NCBI RefSeq assembly: GCF_010727605.1
Contig: NZ_AP022568.1
Location: 1,984,001-2,048,000, forward strand
DNA from: Mycobacterium simiae
GTDB taxonomy: Bacteria > Actinomycetota > Actinomycetes > Mycobacteriales > Mycobacteriaceae
Direction: 5' to 3'
Length of the DNA stretch: 64,000 bases
Shown: piece by piece, positions 17,928 to 26,513 of the stretch
How the letters are laid out: each line of letters starts with the position of its first letter
Numbering within the stretch: the first letter of the stretch is position 1
Position numbers and translations under genes: made by a program
Notes under the pieces: generated by a model
Database searches by the model: none
Told to the model about the DNA's origin: nothing
The model's input: only the letters and a program-made list of their open reading frames with translations

Positions 17928-18544
17928 TGCCCGACATCATCGATCCGATGTTCTGGATTGGGCCCGAAGGCTTGTTCGCCTCCGCGGTGCTGCCGACCAT
18001 CCTGGTCATCGTCTTCGTCGAGACCGGTCTGCTGTTTCCCCTGCTGCCCGGCGAGTCTTTGCTGTTCACCGGTGGCCTGCTGGCCGCGCACGGAACGCTC
18101 AACATCTGGGTGCTGGCCCCGGCGGTGGCCGTGGTCGCGGTGCTGGGCGATCAGACCGGGTATTTCATCGGCCGCCGGATCGGTCCGGCGCTGTTCAAGA
18201 AGGAAGATTCCCGCTTTTTCAAGCAGCACTACGTGACCGATTCGCACGCGTTTTTCGAGAAATACGGACCGGTCGCGATCATCCTCGCCCGCTTCATGCC
18301 GTTCGTGCGGACGTTCACACCGGTGGTCGCCGGGGTGTCCTACATGCGTTACCCGCTGTTTCTGGGCTTCGACATCGTCGGCGGTGTGCTGTGGGGCGGC
18401 GGCGTGACGGTGGCCGGCTACTTCCTGGGCAACGTGCCGTTCGTGCACCAGAACCTGGAAAAGATCATCCTGGTCATCCTGTTCGTGTCGCTGCTGCCGG
18501 CGCTGATCGCGGCGACCCGGGGATACCTGGCGCGACGCCGCTAG
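17927..18544 (+). CDS. DedA family membrane protein (Rv0364-like)
   Basis: A 205-residue SNARE-associated/DedA protein, a family of inner-membrane lipid scramblase-like proteins needed for undecaprenyl phosphate or phospholipid recycling. The re-entrant motif is visible in [22 protein letters not shown], followed by [17 protein letters not shown], the conserved [22 protein letters not shown] (with the functional arginines) and [21 protein letters not shown] 17927 overlaps the short upstream ORF's stop. Its own stop shares the tetranucleotide CTAG with the convergent CoA-transferase stop. Confidence 0.85.
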   Translation: MPDIIDPMFWIGPEGLFASAVLPTILVIVFVETGLLFPLLPGESLLFTGGLLAAHGTLNIWVLAPAVAVVAVLGDQTGYFIGRRIGPALFKKEDSRFFKQHYVTDSHAFFEKYGPVAIILARFMPFVRTFTPVVAGVSYMRYPLFLGFDIVGGVLWGGGVTVAGYFLGNVPFVHQNLEKIILVILFVSLLPALIAATRGYLARRR

Positions 18545-19902
18545 GCGCCGGGCGGGGTTGCCACGACGAAATCGCAGCCGGTCTTGGCGCGGACGTCGGC
18601 GACCGTCACTCCCGGGTGCAGTTCGGAGAGGGTCAGCCCGCGTTGCGGGTCGACGTCGAAAACGCACAGGTCGGTGATGATCATGTCGACGACGCCTTTG
18701 CCGGTCAGCGGCAGCGTGCATTGCTTGAGGATCTTCGGGCTACCGTCCTTGGCGGTGTGATCCATCACGACGATTACCCGCTTCACACCCGACACCAGGT
18801 CCATCGCGCCGCCGGGGCCCTTGACCATCCGGCCCGGGACCATCCAGTTGGCCAGGTCGCCGTTCTCGGCTACCTCGAGGCCGCCGAGGATGGACAGGTC
18901 GATGTGGCCGCCGCGGATCATCGCGAACGAGTCGGCGCTGCTGAAGAAGCTCGAGCCCTTGAGCGTGGTGATGGTCTGCTTGCCGGCGTTGACCAGGTCG
19001 GGATCGACCTCGTCCTCGGCCGGATAGGCGCCGATGCCGAGCAGGCCGTTCTCCGATTGCAGAGTGACGTTGATGTCGTCGGGGATGTAATTGGCCACCA
19101 GTGTCGGAATACCGATACCCAGGTTCACGTAGTAGCCGTCGCGCAGCTCCTTGGCGGCGCGTTGGGCCATCAGTTCGCGGATGGGGCTGTCCTTCTTGGC
19201 CGCGGCACCGCCGCTGGTGGTGCGGAATTCGATCCGCTTCTGGTAGCCGGGCCCCTCAATGATGCGGTCGACGTAGATGCCGGGGGTGTGGATCTGGTCG
19301 GGATCCAGCTCGCCGACCTCGACCAGTTCTTCCACCTCGGCGATGGTCACCGTGCCGCAGGTCGCGATCATGGGGTTGAAGTTGCGCGCGGTCTTCCGAT
19401 AGATCAGGTTGCCCGCCTTGTCACCCTTCCAGGCCTTGACGATCGCGACGTCGGCCTGAATGCCTTCCTCCAGCACGTATTCGGTGCCGTCGAAAACCCG
19501 CATGTCCTTGCCTTCGGCGAGTTGGGTGCCGAACGCGGTGCGGGTGTAGAAGCCCGGAATCCCTGCGCCGCCGGCGCGTAGCTTCTCGGCCAGCGTGCCT
19601 TGCGGGGTCAGCACCAGGTCCAGCTCGCCGGCGAGCACCTGGCGCTCGAATTCCTTGTTTTCTCCTACGTAGGAGGCAATGACTTTCTTGACCTGTCGCC
19701 CCTTCAGCAACAAACCCATGCCGAAATCGTCGACCCCGGCGTTGTTTCCGACGATCGTCAGGTCCTTGACGCCGCTGTCCACCAGCGCCTGGATCAAGTT
19801 CTCGGGTATCCCGCAAAGCCCGAAACCCCCTGCGGCGATGGTGATTCCGTCCTTCAGCAGGTCTCCAAGAGCCGACTGCGCGTCGGGGTGGACTTTGCTC
19901 AC
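18541..19902 (-). CDS. Fused 3-oxoacid CoA-transferase (alpha and beta subunits in one chain)
   Basis: A 453-residue protein with ScoA-like residues 1-235 ([54 protein letters not shown]) joined to ScoB-like residues from about 250 ([17 protein letters not shown]). The catalytic glutamate is in [12 protein letters not shown] and the CoA-binding [14 protein letters not shown] follows. It would move CoA from succinyl-CoA to acetoacetate or a related 3-oxoacid. Bacterial enzymes of this kind are usually two separate subunits; here a short linker ([13 protein letters not shown]) joins them, as in the mitochondrial enzyme. Its GTG start overlaps the GH76 gene stop. Confidence 0.88.
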   Translation of the reverse strand: MSKVHPDAQSALGDLLKDGITIAAGGFGLCGIPENLIQALVDSGVKDLTIVGNNAGVDDFGMGLLLKGRQVKKVIASYVGENKEFERQVLAGELDLVLTPQGTLAEKLRAGGAGIPGFYTRTAFGTQLAEGKDMRVFDGTEYVLEEGIQADVAIVKAWKGDKAGNLIYRKTARNFNPMIATCGTVTIAEVEELVEVGELDPDQIHTPGIYVDRIIEGPGYQKRIEFRTTSGGAAAKKDSPIRELMAQRAAKELRDGYYVNLGIGIPTLVANYIPDDINVTLQSENGLLGIGAYPAEDEVDPDLVNAGKQTITTLKGSSFFSSADSFAMIRGGHIDLSILGGLEVAENGDLANWMVPGRMVKGPGGAMDLVSGVKRVIVVMDHTAKDGSPKILKQCTLPLTGKGVVDMIITDLCVFDVDPQRGLTLSELHPGVTVADVRAKTGCDFVVATPPGA

Positions 19903-21038
19903 GGCGTGCTCCTGTTCTGCGGCGAGGATTCGGCGGTGACCTTACCTGCGGCCTCCATCAGCATCCACCCCGACAGTTGGACCGACAGATCCCGCTCCGG
20001 AATCTCCGACGCATTCACCGCGCCCTCGACGAACTGCGCCTGCGCGCCAGCGGCCGTCGGCACCCCGGCGTCGCGATCCCAGAACGCGCCGAACACCGGC
20101 AGTCCGTCGACGGTCTGCCGGTACTCCCACGCGGAATTCGCCGACGCGAGCACGATCGAGCGCGCGGTGTCGCGGGCGACGGCGTCTTCGGCGGAGTCAC
20201 CCGGTAGTGCGGTGGCCACCAGCGCGAGGTAACGGGCGGTGATGCCGGCGAACAGCCCGCCATCACCGCCGCCGGATCCTTTCAGCACACCCGCCGGCGC
20301 CATCTGTTCGTTGACGGCGGCGACCAGGCGGTGCACCCGTGCGGCGTGCCGGCCCCGGACCTCGGCGCCGGTGCGGGCGGCGAGCTCGGTTTCCAGCCCC
20401 AGCACGACGCCCTGACAGTAGGTGTACTGGGCACGGACTAGAGAGCCGGACTTGATCCCGTCGAACACCAGATGGGTCTGCGGGTCGATTAGTGTGCGGT
20501 CGATCCAATCGCCCATTTGCTCGGCGCGCTTGAGGTGATCCCCGTAGCGCGCCAAAAAGATTCCGGCGGGTCCATTGGCCGGCGCGTTGAAGAACTGGTC
20601 CTCTTTGCGCCACGGGATGCCCCCACCGTCCTCGGGCACCCAGGCCTTGACGAACTGGTCGGCGAGTTTGGGCAGGGCACGGCTGCGCTCGACGCCGGCT
20701 AGCCGGGCGGCCCGCTCCAGCGCGATGGCCAGCCACGCCATGTCGTCGTAGTAGCTGTTGGTCCAGCGAAAGTTGTTGCGCAGCCGGTGGGATCGGACCT
20801 GACGGTTGATACTGACGTGCCGTCGCGGCTGCGGGTCACGCAGCTGCGCGTCGACCAGGCAGTCCAGCAGGTGCGCCTGCCACCAGTAGTGCCAGGTGCC
20901 GAAGAGCCGGTCGCGCCGGGTCGGCGGCCAGGCCACCACGCCGAGCTGCGTGCCGGGCAACCCCCAGAGTCGTTTCAGGTGCCGTTGGGCAACAGCGGCT
21001 TCGGCGCTGGCCGCCCGGTTGGCCCATAGCTGATCCAT
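19899..21038 (-). CDS. GH76 family glycoside hydrolase (alpha-1,6-mannanase-like, Rv0365c-like)
   Basis: A 379-residue protein of glycoside hydrolase family 76. The paired catalytic aspartates are in [14 protein letters not shown] (about residues 97-110), and [23 protein letters not shown] and [11 protein letters not shown] are family stretches. It has no signal peptide and opens [12 protein letters not shown], so if active it would act on cytoplasmic mannosyl conjugates; GH76 enzymes cut alpha-1,6-mannan. The stop overlaps the CoA-transferase start, so the two are co-transcribed, an unexplained pairing. Divergent from eutB. Confidence 0.85.
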   Translation of the reverse strand: MDQLWANRAASAEAAVAQRHLKRLWGLPGTQLGVVAWPPTRRDRLFGTWHYWWQAHLLDCLVDAQLRDPQPRRHVSINRQVRSHRLRNNFRWTNSYYDDMAWLAIALERAARLAGVERSRALPKLADQFVKAWVPEDGGGIPWRKEDQFFNAPANGPAGIFLARYGDHLKRAEQMGDWIDRTLIDPQTHLVFDGIKSGSLVRAQYTYCQGVVLGLETELAARTGAEVRGRHAARVHRLVAAVNEQMAPAGVLKGSGGGDGGLFAGITARYLALVATALPGDSAEDAVARDTARSIVLASANSAWEYRQTVDGLPVFGAFWDRDAGVPTAAGAQAQFVEGAVNASEIPERDLSVQLSGWMLMEAAGKVTAESSPQNRSTP

Positions 21039-21101
21039 ACCTGCCGATCCTGCCTCATGGTTGTTGAGGCTCCGCGTGTGCAGTTGCGGACGTGAGGGTG
21101 T

Positions 21102-21120
21102 GCCCCGGGCGGCCCGGGGC
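21102..21120. repeat. Perfect 8-bp-arm hairpin in the GH76/eutB divergent region
   Basis: GCCCCGGG-CGG-CCCGGGGC is a perfect GC-only stem-loop 18 bases from nothing but the divergent promoter region. It could stall read-through of stray transcripts or form in the GH76 5' leader; it has no U-tract on either side. Confidence 0.45.
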
Positions 21121-21159
21121 GGCATGTCGTCACCGTGGCGGCAGACGCGACGCCGGGGC

Positions 21160-21202
21160 GGCCAACCGTTGGCCAAGTTGACGTCCACCTCATACTGAAA
21201 TA
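21160..21202 (+). promoter_or_regulatory. Candidate leaderless eutB promoter with palindrome
   Basis: GGCCAA-CCG-TTGGCC (21160-21174) is a perfect 6-bp-arm palindrome. TTGGCC inside it can serve as a weak -35, 16 bp before CATACT, which ends 5 bp before the eutB ATG, so the mRNA may be leaderless. An IclR regulator is encoded next to eutC and could bind here. Only moderately supported. Confidence 0.4.
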
Positions 21203-22611
21203 TGCGCTACCGGCAAACCATTGCGGGCACCACGCATTCGTTTACCGGACTGGTCGACGTGCTGGCCAAGGCCACGCCGCTGCGCTCCGGGGACCAGCTC
21301 GCCGGGTGCGCCGCCGAATCCGACGCCGAGCGCGCCGCGGCGGCGTGGGTACTGGCCGACATCCCGCTGCCGACGTTTCTCGACGAGATGGTCGTGCCGT
21401 ATGAGACCGACGAGGTCACCCGGCTGATCATCGACGGCCACGACCGCGCGGCCTTCGGCGCGATCGCGCACCTGACGGTGGGCGGTCTGCGCGACTGGCT
21501 GTTGGACGCGGCCTCCCGCGACGACGGCGCGGCCCGGATTGCCGCGATCTCGCCCGGTCTCACACCGGAAATGGTTGCCGCGGTGTCAAAGATCATGCGC
21601 AACCAGGACCTGATCCTGGTTGCCGCCGCTGCGACGGCGACGGCCGCGTTCCGCACCACCATCGGGCGGCGGGGCACGCTGGCCACCCGGCTGCAGCCCA
21701 ACCACCCCACCGACGACCCGCGCGGCATCGCCGCGGCGATGCTCGACGGTCTGCTGATGGGCTGTGGCGACGCGGTGATCGGTATCAATCCGGCGACCGA
21801 TTCGCCGCAGGCGGCCGCCGAGCTGCTGCACCTGCTCGACGACGTTCGTCAACGGTTCGCGATTCCCACCCAATCGTGTGTGTTGTGCCATGTCACCACC
21901 ACGATGGAATTGATCGACCGCGGCGCGCCCGTCGACCTGGTGTTCCAGTCGATCGCCGGCACCGAGGGGGCCAACGCCGCGTTCGGCACCTGCGTCGCGA
22001 TGCTGCAGGAGGCGAACGCGGCCGCCCGATCGCTGCGCCGCGGCACCGTCGGCGACAACGTGATGTACCTGGAAACGGGTCAGGGTGCGGCGCTGTCAGC
22101 AGGCGCCCACCTCGGGGTGGGAAACCAGCCGGTCGACCAGCAGACGTTAGAGGCGCGAGCCTACGGGCTAGCCCGGGCGCTGGAGCCGTTGCTGATCGAC
22201 ACGGTGGTCGGATTCATCGGCCCGGAGTATCTCTATGACGGCAAGCAGATCATCCGCGCCGGGCTGGAGGACAACTTCTGCGGGAAGCTGCTCGGGCTGC
22301 CGATGGGCGTCGACGTCTGCTACACCAACCACGCCGAGGCTGACCAGGACGACATGGACACGTTGCTCACCCTGTTGGGAGCGGCGGGCACCGCATTCGT
22401 CATCGCCGTTCCCGGCGCCGACGACATCATGCTCGGGTACCAGAGCCTGTCCTTCCACGACGTTTTGTATGCGCGAAAGGCGTTGGGGCTGCGGCCCGCA
22501 CCCGAATTCGAAACCTGGCTGGCCGGCCTGGGCATGGCCGACGCGGACGGCCGGATCCTGCCCGTCGACCTGGCGACATCGCCGCTGCGGGCACTGGCGG
22601 CCGGCCGATGA
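21202..22611 (+). CDS. eutB: Ethanolamine ammonia-lyase large subunit
   Basis: A 469-residue large subunit of the adenosylcobalamin-dependent enzyme that turns ethanolamine into acetaldehyde and ammonia. Characteristic stretches are the MRYRQTIAGTTHSF opening with FTGLVDVLAKATPLRSGDQLAG, TRLQPNHPTDDPRGI, QSCVLCHVTTTMELI, FQSIAGTEGANAAFG, GPEYLYDGKQIIRAGLEDNFCGKLLGLPMGVD and DDIMLGYQSLSFHD. No microcompartment, permease or reactivase gene lies nearby. The eutC ATG overlaps its stop (ATGA). Substrate would come from phosphatidylethanolamine breakdown. Confidence 0.95.
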   Translation: MRYRQTIAGTTHSFTGLVDVLAKATPLRSGDQLAGCAAESDAERAAAAWVLADIPLPTFLDEMVVPYETDEVTRLIIDGHDRAAFGAIAHLTVGGLRDWLLDAASRDDGAARIAAISPGLTPEMVAAVSKIMRNQDLILVAAAATATAAFRTTIGRRGTLATRLQPNHPTDDPRGIAAAMLDGLLMGCGDAVIGINPATDSPQAAAELLHLLDDVRQRFAIPTQSCVLCHVTTTMELIDRGAPVDLVFQSIAGTEGANAAFGTCVAMLQEANAAARSLRRGTVGDNVMYLETGQGAALSAGAHLGVGNQPVDQQTLEARAYGLARALEPLLIDTVVGFIGPEYLYDGKQIIRAGLEDNFCGKLLGLPMGVDVCYTNHAEADQDDMDTLLTLLGAAGTAFVIAVPGADDIMLGYQSLSFHDVLYARKALGLRPAPEFETWLAGLGMADADGRILPVDLATSPLRALAAGR

Positions 22612-23369
22612 ACGCCCCGAATCTGCCGTCGGGCCACGATATTTGGGCGCCACTGCGGGCGACCACTCAAGCGCGTATCGGGCTGGGGCGGGCCGGTAAC
22701 TCGCTGCCCACGCGGCGGGTGCTGGAATTTCAGGCCGCCCATGCCGCCGCACGCGACGCCGTGCACGATCCACTCGACGTCGACGGCCTCGTCGAGCGGC
22801 TGCATGAAATTGGTGTCGACGAGCCGCTGCGGGTGTCCAGCAGGGCAACCTCGCGCAGCGAGTACTTGCGCCGGCCCGACTTGGGCCGCAGTCCGGCGGA
22901 CCTGTCGGGGTTGCCAACGACCAACGCGGACATCGGTTTCGTGCTGGCTGACGGTCTGTCGCCCCGGGCGGTGGCCGAGCATGCCACGGGAACGATCGAT
23001 GCGCTGGTTCGCCAATTCGACGGCCGCTATCGCATCGCACCGCCGGTCATCGCCACGCAGGCGCGTGTCGCGCTGGGCGATCACATTGGCCAAGCGCTCG
23101 GCGTCGCAACGGTTCTCGTGCTGATCGGGGAACGCCCCGGGTTGTCGTTCGCCGACAGTTTGGGCATTTATCTGACCCACCGGCCGGCGCCGGGGTGCAC
23201 CGACGCCGACCGCAACTGCATCTCCAACATCCATCCCCCCGACGGCCTGGACTACGACGCGGCCGCGGCCGTCGCCGCCGCGTTGGTCGCCGGTGCCCGC
23301 CAACTCGGCCGCTCGGGTGTTGCCCTCAAGGACACCACCCGCAATGTGGCTGTGCCGCCGGGGGTTTGA
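22608..23369 (+). CDS. eutC: Ethanolamine ammonia-lyase small subunit
   Basis: A 253-residue small subunit, which with EutB binds the cobalamin cofactor. Family stretches are TQARIGLGRAGNSLPT, LEFQAAHAAARDAVH, IGFVLADGLSPRAVAEHA, VIATQARVALGDHIGQALG, GERPGLSFADSLGIYLTHRP and the cysteine-bearing DADRNCISNIHPPDGLDY. Start overlaps eutB. The length is a little shorter than the enterobacterial protein (about 295) because the N-terminal extension is missing. It faces the IclR regulator, with 30 bp between stops. Confidence 0.95.
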   Translation: MNAPNLPSGHDIWAPLRATTQARIGLGRAGNSLPTRRVLEFQAAHAAARDAVHDPLDVDGLVERLHEIGVDEPLRVSSRATSRSEYLRRPDLGRSPADLSGLPTTNADIGFVLADGLSPRAVAEHATGTIDALVRQFDGRYRIAPPVIATQARVALGDHIGQALGVATVLVLIGERPGLSFADSLGIYLTHRPAPGCTDADRNCISNIHPPDGLDYDAAAAVAAALVAGARQLGRSGVALKDTTRNVAVPPGV

Positions 23370-23399
23370 CTGCGCACAGCGGCGCCGGCCGGGGAGCAC

Positions 23400-24188
23400 T
23401 TACCGTAGTTGCGGAAGGCCGAGGCAACGGCTGATGGTCAGGGCCGCGGTCCGCACCGCCGAGGCCACCCGGGCGGGCTGCAAACGGTCCGCCGGTCCAG
23501 TGACCGACAGGCCGGCTACTGCGCGGTGCCCGTCGCGTCCGACGTAGCTTTCGACGACGATCGGCGCCGCAACACACACGGTCCCGGCGGCCCATTCCTC
23601 GCGGTCGTAGGCCACGCCGGCCTCCCTGATCCTGGCCAGCTCACGTAGGAACTGCCCGCAGTCGGTGATCGTGGTACCGGTGTTCTTCGCCAACGGTTCG
23701 GCCAGGGCCGGTTCGACGACGGAGTCATGGCTAAAGGCCAGCAACACCTTGCCCAGCGCCGTGCAGTACGCCGGCAGCCACGACCCGATGGACGTGGACG
23801 ACGGGGCGCTGCGCCGACCGGTGAGCTTCTCGATGCAGAGCACCTCGGCGCCGTCGAGGACGCCGAGATGCACGGTCTCGCCGGTGGCCGTCACCAAGTC
23901 GGTCATGAACGGTCGCGCACAGGTCCGCAGCCGCCGTGATGCGGGAACGTGCGCACCGAGTTCGAACAGACGCAGTCCCAACCGGTATCCGTAGGGTCCC
24001 CGCTCGAGCATCCGGTGGGCCACCAGGTCGGTGGCCAGCCGGTGCACGGTCGCCTTCTTCATGCCGGTCAGTCTGACCAACTCGGACAGACCGACCTCGC
24101 CGGGAGACGTGGCGACGGCGTCCATGATCATCAGCAACCGGTCACTGACCGTGCGCTGCTCGCCGGATTCCTCTGCGCTCAGCCGCAT
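23400..24188 (-). CDS. IclR-family transcriptional regulator
   Basis: A 262-residue IclR protein. The N-terminal winged helix is at about residues 14-75 (DRLLMIMDAVATSPGEVGLSELVRLTGMKKATVHRLATDLV), and the effector domain follows with ETVHLGVLDGAEVLCIEKL, the PAYCTALGKVLLA effector-loop motif, GVAYDREEWAAGTVCVAAPI and a final AVAGLSVTGP. It stands between eutC (convergent) and an alpha/beta hydrolase on its own strand that ends 18 bp upstream, so candidate targets are eutBC and the hydrolase. Its ligand is unknown. Confidence 0.88.
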   Translation of the reverse strand: MRLSAEESGEQRTVSDRLLMIMDAVATSPGEVGLSELVRLTGMKKATVHRLATDLVAHRMLERGPYGYRLGLRLFELGAHVPASRRLRTCARPFMTDLVTATGETVHLGVLDGAEVLCIEKLTGRRSAPSSTSIGSWLPAYCTALGKVLLAFSHDSVVEPALAEPLAKNTGTTITDCGQFLRELARIREAGVAYDREEWAAGTVCVAAPIVVESYVGRDGHRAVAGLSVTGPADRLQPARVASAVRTAALTISRCLGLPQLR

Positions 24189-24206
24189 CTGCGCAGGATA
24201 CCCGCG

Positions 24207-25013
24207 TCACAGCCCTTTTCGGGCGAGCCATTGCAGGACGACGTCGGCAACCTCTTTCCAGCCGTGGTCGATGGTCAGCGAGTGTCCGCGGCCGCGGAAG
24301 AGGTGGAACTCGGTGTCCGACTGGCCTTTCCGGTACAGCCGATACGCTGCCCGGGTGACCTTGAGTGGAACGGTGTGGTCGTCGGTTCCGGACGTCAGCA
24401 ACAGGGGGCCGCGGTTGGTATTGAGCACGTCGACCTTGGCCGGTGAGTTGCTGGAGAAGTTGGCGGATGCGCCCTGGAACAGCGGCAGCCCCGGCCCCGG
24501 AATGCTGAGCGAGGCGTGCAGTGCGTCGGATTCCTCCCGGCTCAACGTGTTACCGAAGGCGTAGTGGAACTGCTTGGGGTTCAACGACACCGAACCACGC
24601 TTGGTGCTCGGGTGGCCCAGAATCGGGAAGCCCGATCGCACCTGGGCCAGCGGCACCACCTTGACGCCCTTGATGGGCGCCGGGTCGATGCCGGCCGCGG
24701 CCACGGCGAGGCCCGAGTCGAGCAGCAGCTGCGCGATCAGACCTCCAAAGGAATGCCCGACGACGATCGGTCGCTGCCGGTAGCAGCGGATCAGGTTCGC
24801 GTAGTGGTCGACGATCTCGGGGATCCCGATGTTGTTGAGCGCCGCAGCGTTTTTGCGCGTCTCCAGCACCGTCGCGCTGTCACCGGGCCAGCCCGGCGCG
24901 GACGCCGAGTAGCCGTGCCGCTCGAACAGATCGACCCACGGCTGCCAGGCCGAGGAGTGGATCCACAGGCCGTGGATGAAGACTACCGGGTGCTGCTTGC
25001 TTGGCGATGTCAT
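24207..25013 (-). CDS. Alpha/beta-hydrolase
   Basis: A 268-residue soluble hydrolase. The oxyanion HG motif is in VVFIHGLWIHSSAWQPW, the nucleophile serine in PIVVGHSFGGLIAQLLLDSG (about residue 97), the acid in LLTSGTDDHTVPLKVTR and the histidine in HLFRGRGHSLTIDHGW, so the triad is complete. It resembles the lysophospholipase/haloperoxidase-like group; the substrate cannot be assigned. ATG 25013 is chosen for the MTSPSKQHPVVF start. It precedes the IclR gene on the same strand, and an ethanolamine-lipid role is a possibility from context only. Confidence 0.85.
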   Translation of the reverse strand: MTSPSKQHPVVFIHGLWIHSSAWQPWVDLFERHGYSASAPGWPGDSATVLETRKNAAALNNIGIPEIVDHYANLIRCYRQRPIVVGHSFGGLIAQLLLDSGLAVAAAGIDPAPIKGVKVVPLAQVRSGFPILGHPSTKRGSVSLNPKQFHYAFGNTLSREESDALHASLSIPGPGLPLFQGASANFSSNSPAKVDVLNTNRGPLLLTSGTDDHTVPLKVTRAAYRLYRKGQSDTEFHLFRGRGHSLTIDHGWKEVADVVLQWLARKGL

Positions 25014-25313
25014 GGCGTGTCCTTCATTGTGTTGCGGACCGTTGCAGCACAACATATTTGGCCCGGACGCGTTCTAATGGCCGGCCATGCTGTGCTCGAC
25101 GGTCCATTGGTTGAGCGAACTTCGATGACACCAGCCTCGCGACTGCGTGGCCCGCTTTCACTCGATTGGTCCGCCCAATGGACCGGTGACGGCGGTGCCG
25201 TGCGTTCAGGGATCTGCGGGTGCACTCACGGCGACCTCGCCCGGCGTGTCGCCGCCGGGAGCACACACTGAACGCCGGGAGCGCACTCCGAACGCTGATG
25301 GGCGCGGAGCTAG
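25014..25313. other. 300-bp intergenic region with a palindrome and a dispersed repeat
   Basis: No gene is supported here. Near the hydrolase start is an imperfect inverted repeat, TTGTGTTGC (25027-25035) and GCAGCACAA (25044-25052), one mismatch, a candidate operator for the hydrolase-IclR pair. The other half holds one copy of a dispersed intergenic repeat (25233-25277) also found near 35.6 kb. Confidence 0.5.
25233..25277. repeat. Dispersed intergenic repeat, copy 1
   Basis: Two modules, GACCTCGCCCGGCGTGTCG (25233-25251) and GAGCACACACTGAACGCCG (25259-25277), recur at 35622-35640 and 35648-35666 with 17/19 and about 15/19 matches and exactly the same 26-bp offset. Both copies lie in non-coding gaps. 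The second module is followed by a degenerate tandem copy of itself in each case. Confidence 0.6.
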
Positions 25314-26507
25314 TTAGCGGTCGCTCAATGCAAGGAGCAGCTGGCGTATCGCGGTCAGCGAATGCGCGGGAAGAAACAGGTCGCAGTAGGGCAGGGCCGC
25401 GGCCATCGACCCGGCGAGCGGCTGGAAGTCACTATGCGCCGCACGAGGATTCAGCCACACCAGCAACTCGGCGCGACGACGCAGTCGCTCCATCGCGCGC
25501 GCCAGCGCCTCGGGCGGATCGCTGTCCCAGCCGTCCGAGGCGATGATCACCACGGCGCCGCGCAACGCGTTCCCATGCGGCGGGGATAGCAGCCCGGCCA
25601 CACTGCGGCCGATCGACGTGCCACCGTAGCGGTCGCTGACTTTGGCGTTGGCCCGCTGCAGCGCGACCTCGGCCGAGCGGTGCGAGAGCACCGAGGTGAG
25701 GCGCGTCAACGATGTCGAGAATGCAAATACCTCGGGCCGAGTTCCGCTCTGCCGCAACACCGCCCGCATCAAATGCAGATACACCGCGGCATAGGGTTGC
25801 ATCGAGCGGCTGACGTCGCAGACCAGGACGACCGGTCTGGGCCGACGGCGCGGCCGGGTTCGTGCCAAGACCATCGACTCCCAGCCGGTCTCCCGCGACG
25901 CATTGATGGTGGCGCGCAGATCGATCCGCTTACCCGCGGCACTCGGCTCGAATCGCAGACTGCGCCGGCGCGGCCAGCGCGCGACGGTCGCTTCCAGCCA
26001 GGTGCCGAGCAGGCGGAGGTCTTCGGCATCGAACCGCTCGAACGGCTGGTCCGCCAGCGCCTCAATCCGGCTGGGCAACACATCCGGCACCTGCACACTC
26101 GATTCGCCGCAACTGTCGGCGGCGGCCACACTGCGCGTCACCCAGGGCAGCTGCCGGGTCGAACCCGATCCGCCGCCGCTCGGCCGCAGCGTGCCGGCCG
26201 CCGGCGTTTTCGGACCCGGCAATGGCAACTGTGCATCGGCACGTCGGGTGTCGCCGAGGTCTTCCAATCCGAACACAGCGGCGAACACCGTGTCGAAGGC
26301 CGCGAGATCCTCCATCCGATTCACCAGGGTCAACCGTGCCGCCCAGTACAGCGCGGAGGTGTTGTCCGGCGCCAGCGTGCGCAACGCCAGCACGAAGCCG
26401 CCCGGACCGCTGGCGGACACCGATACCCCTGCATCGCGCAGCCGCGCCACCAGAGCCGCCGCGAGCGCCGCCCGGTCGACGCCCCGCAACAGCAATGGGG
26501 TGTCCAC
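25314..26507 (-). CDS. VWA-domain CO dehydrogenase accessory protein (CoxE-like)
   Basis: A 397-residue CoxE/VWA_CoxE-family protein (Rv0368c-like). The metal-ion-dependent adhesion site is visible as VVLVCDVSRSMQPYAAVYLH (DxSxS), with the later threonine in YGGTSIGRSVAGL and aspartate in VVIIASDGWDSDPPE. With the MoxR ATPase it forms a chaperone pair that inserts or matures the molybdenum-copper centre of CO dehydrogenase. It is the last gene of the cox operon here, starting 7 bp after CoxG ends. The central region (residues 80-130) is low-complexity. Confidence 0.88.
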   Translation of the reverse strand: MDTPLLLRGVDRAALAAALVARLRDAGVSVSASGPGGFVLALRTLAPDNTSALYWAARLTLVNRMEDLAAFDTVFAAVFGLEDLGDTRRADAQLPLPGPKTPAAGTLRPSGGGSGSTRQLPWVTRSVAAADSCGESSVQVPDVLPSRIEALADQPFERFDAEDLRLLGTWLEATVARWPRRRSLRFEPSAAGKRIDLRATINASRETGWESMVLARTRPRRRPRPVVLVCDVSRSMQPYAAVYLHLMRAVLRQSGTRPEVFAFSTSLTRLTSVLSHRSAEVALQRANAKVSDRYGGTSIGRSVAGLLSPPHGNALRGAVVIIASDGWDSDPPEALARAMERLRRRAELLVWLNPRAAHSDFQPLAGSMAAALPYCDLFLPAHSLTAIRQLLLALSDR

Positions 26508-26513
26508 GGGCCG

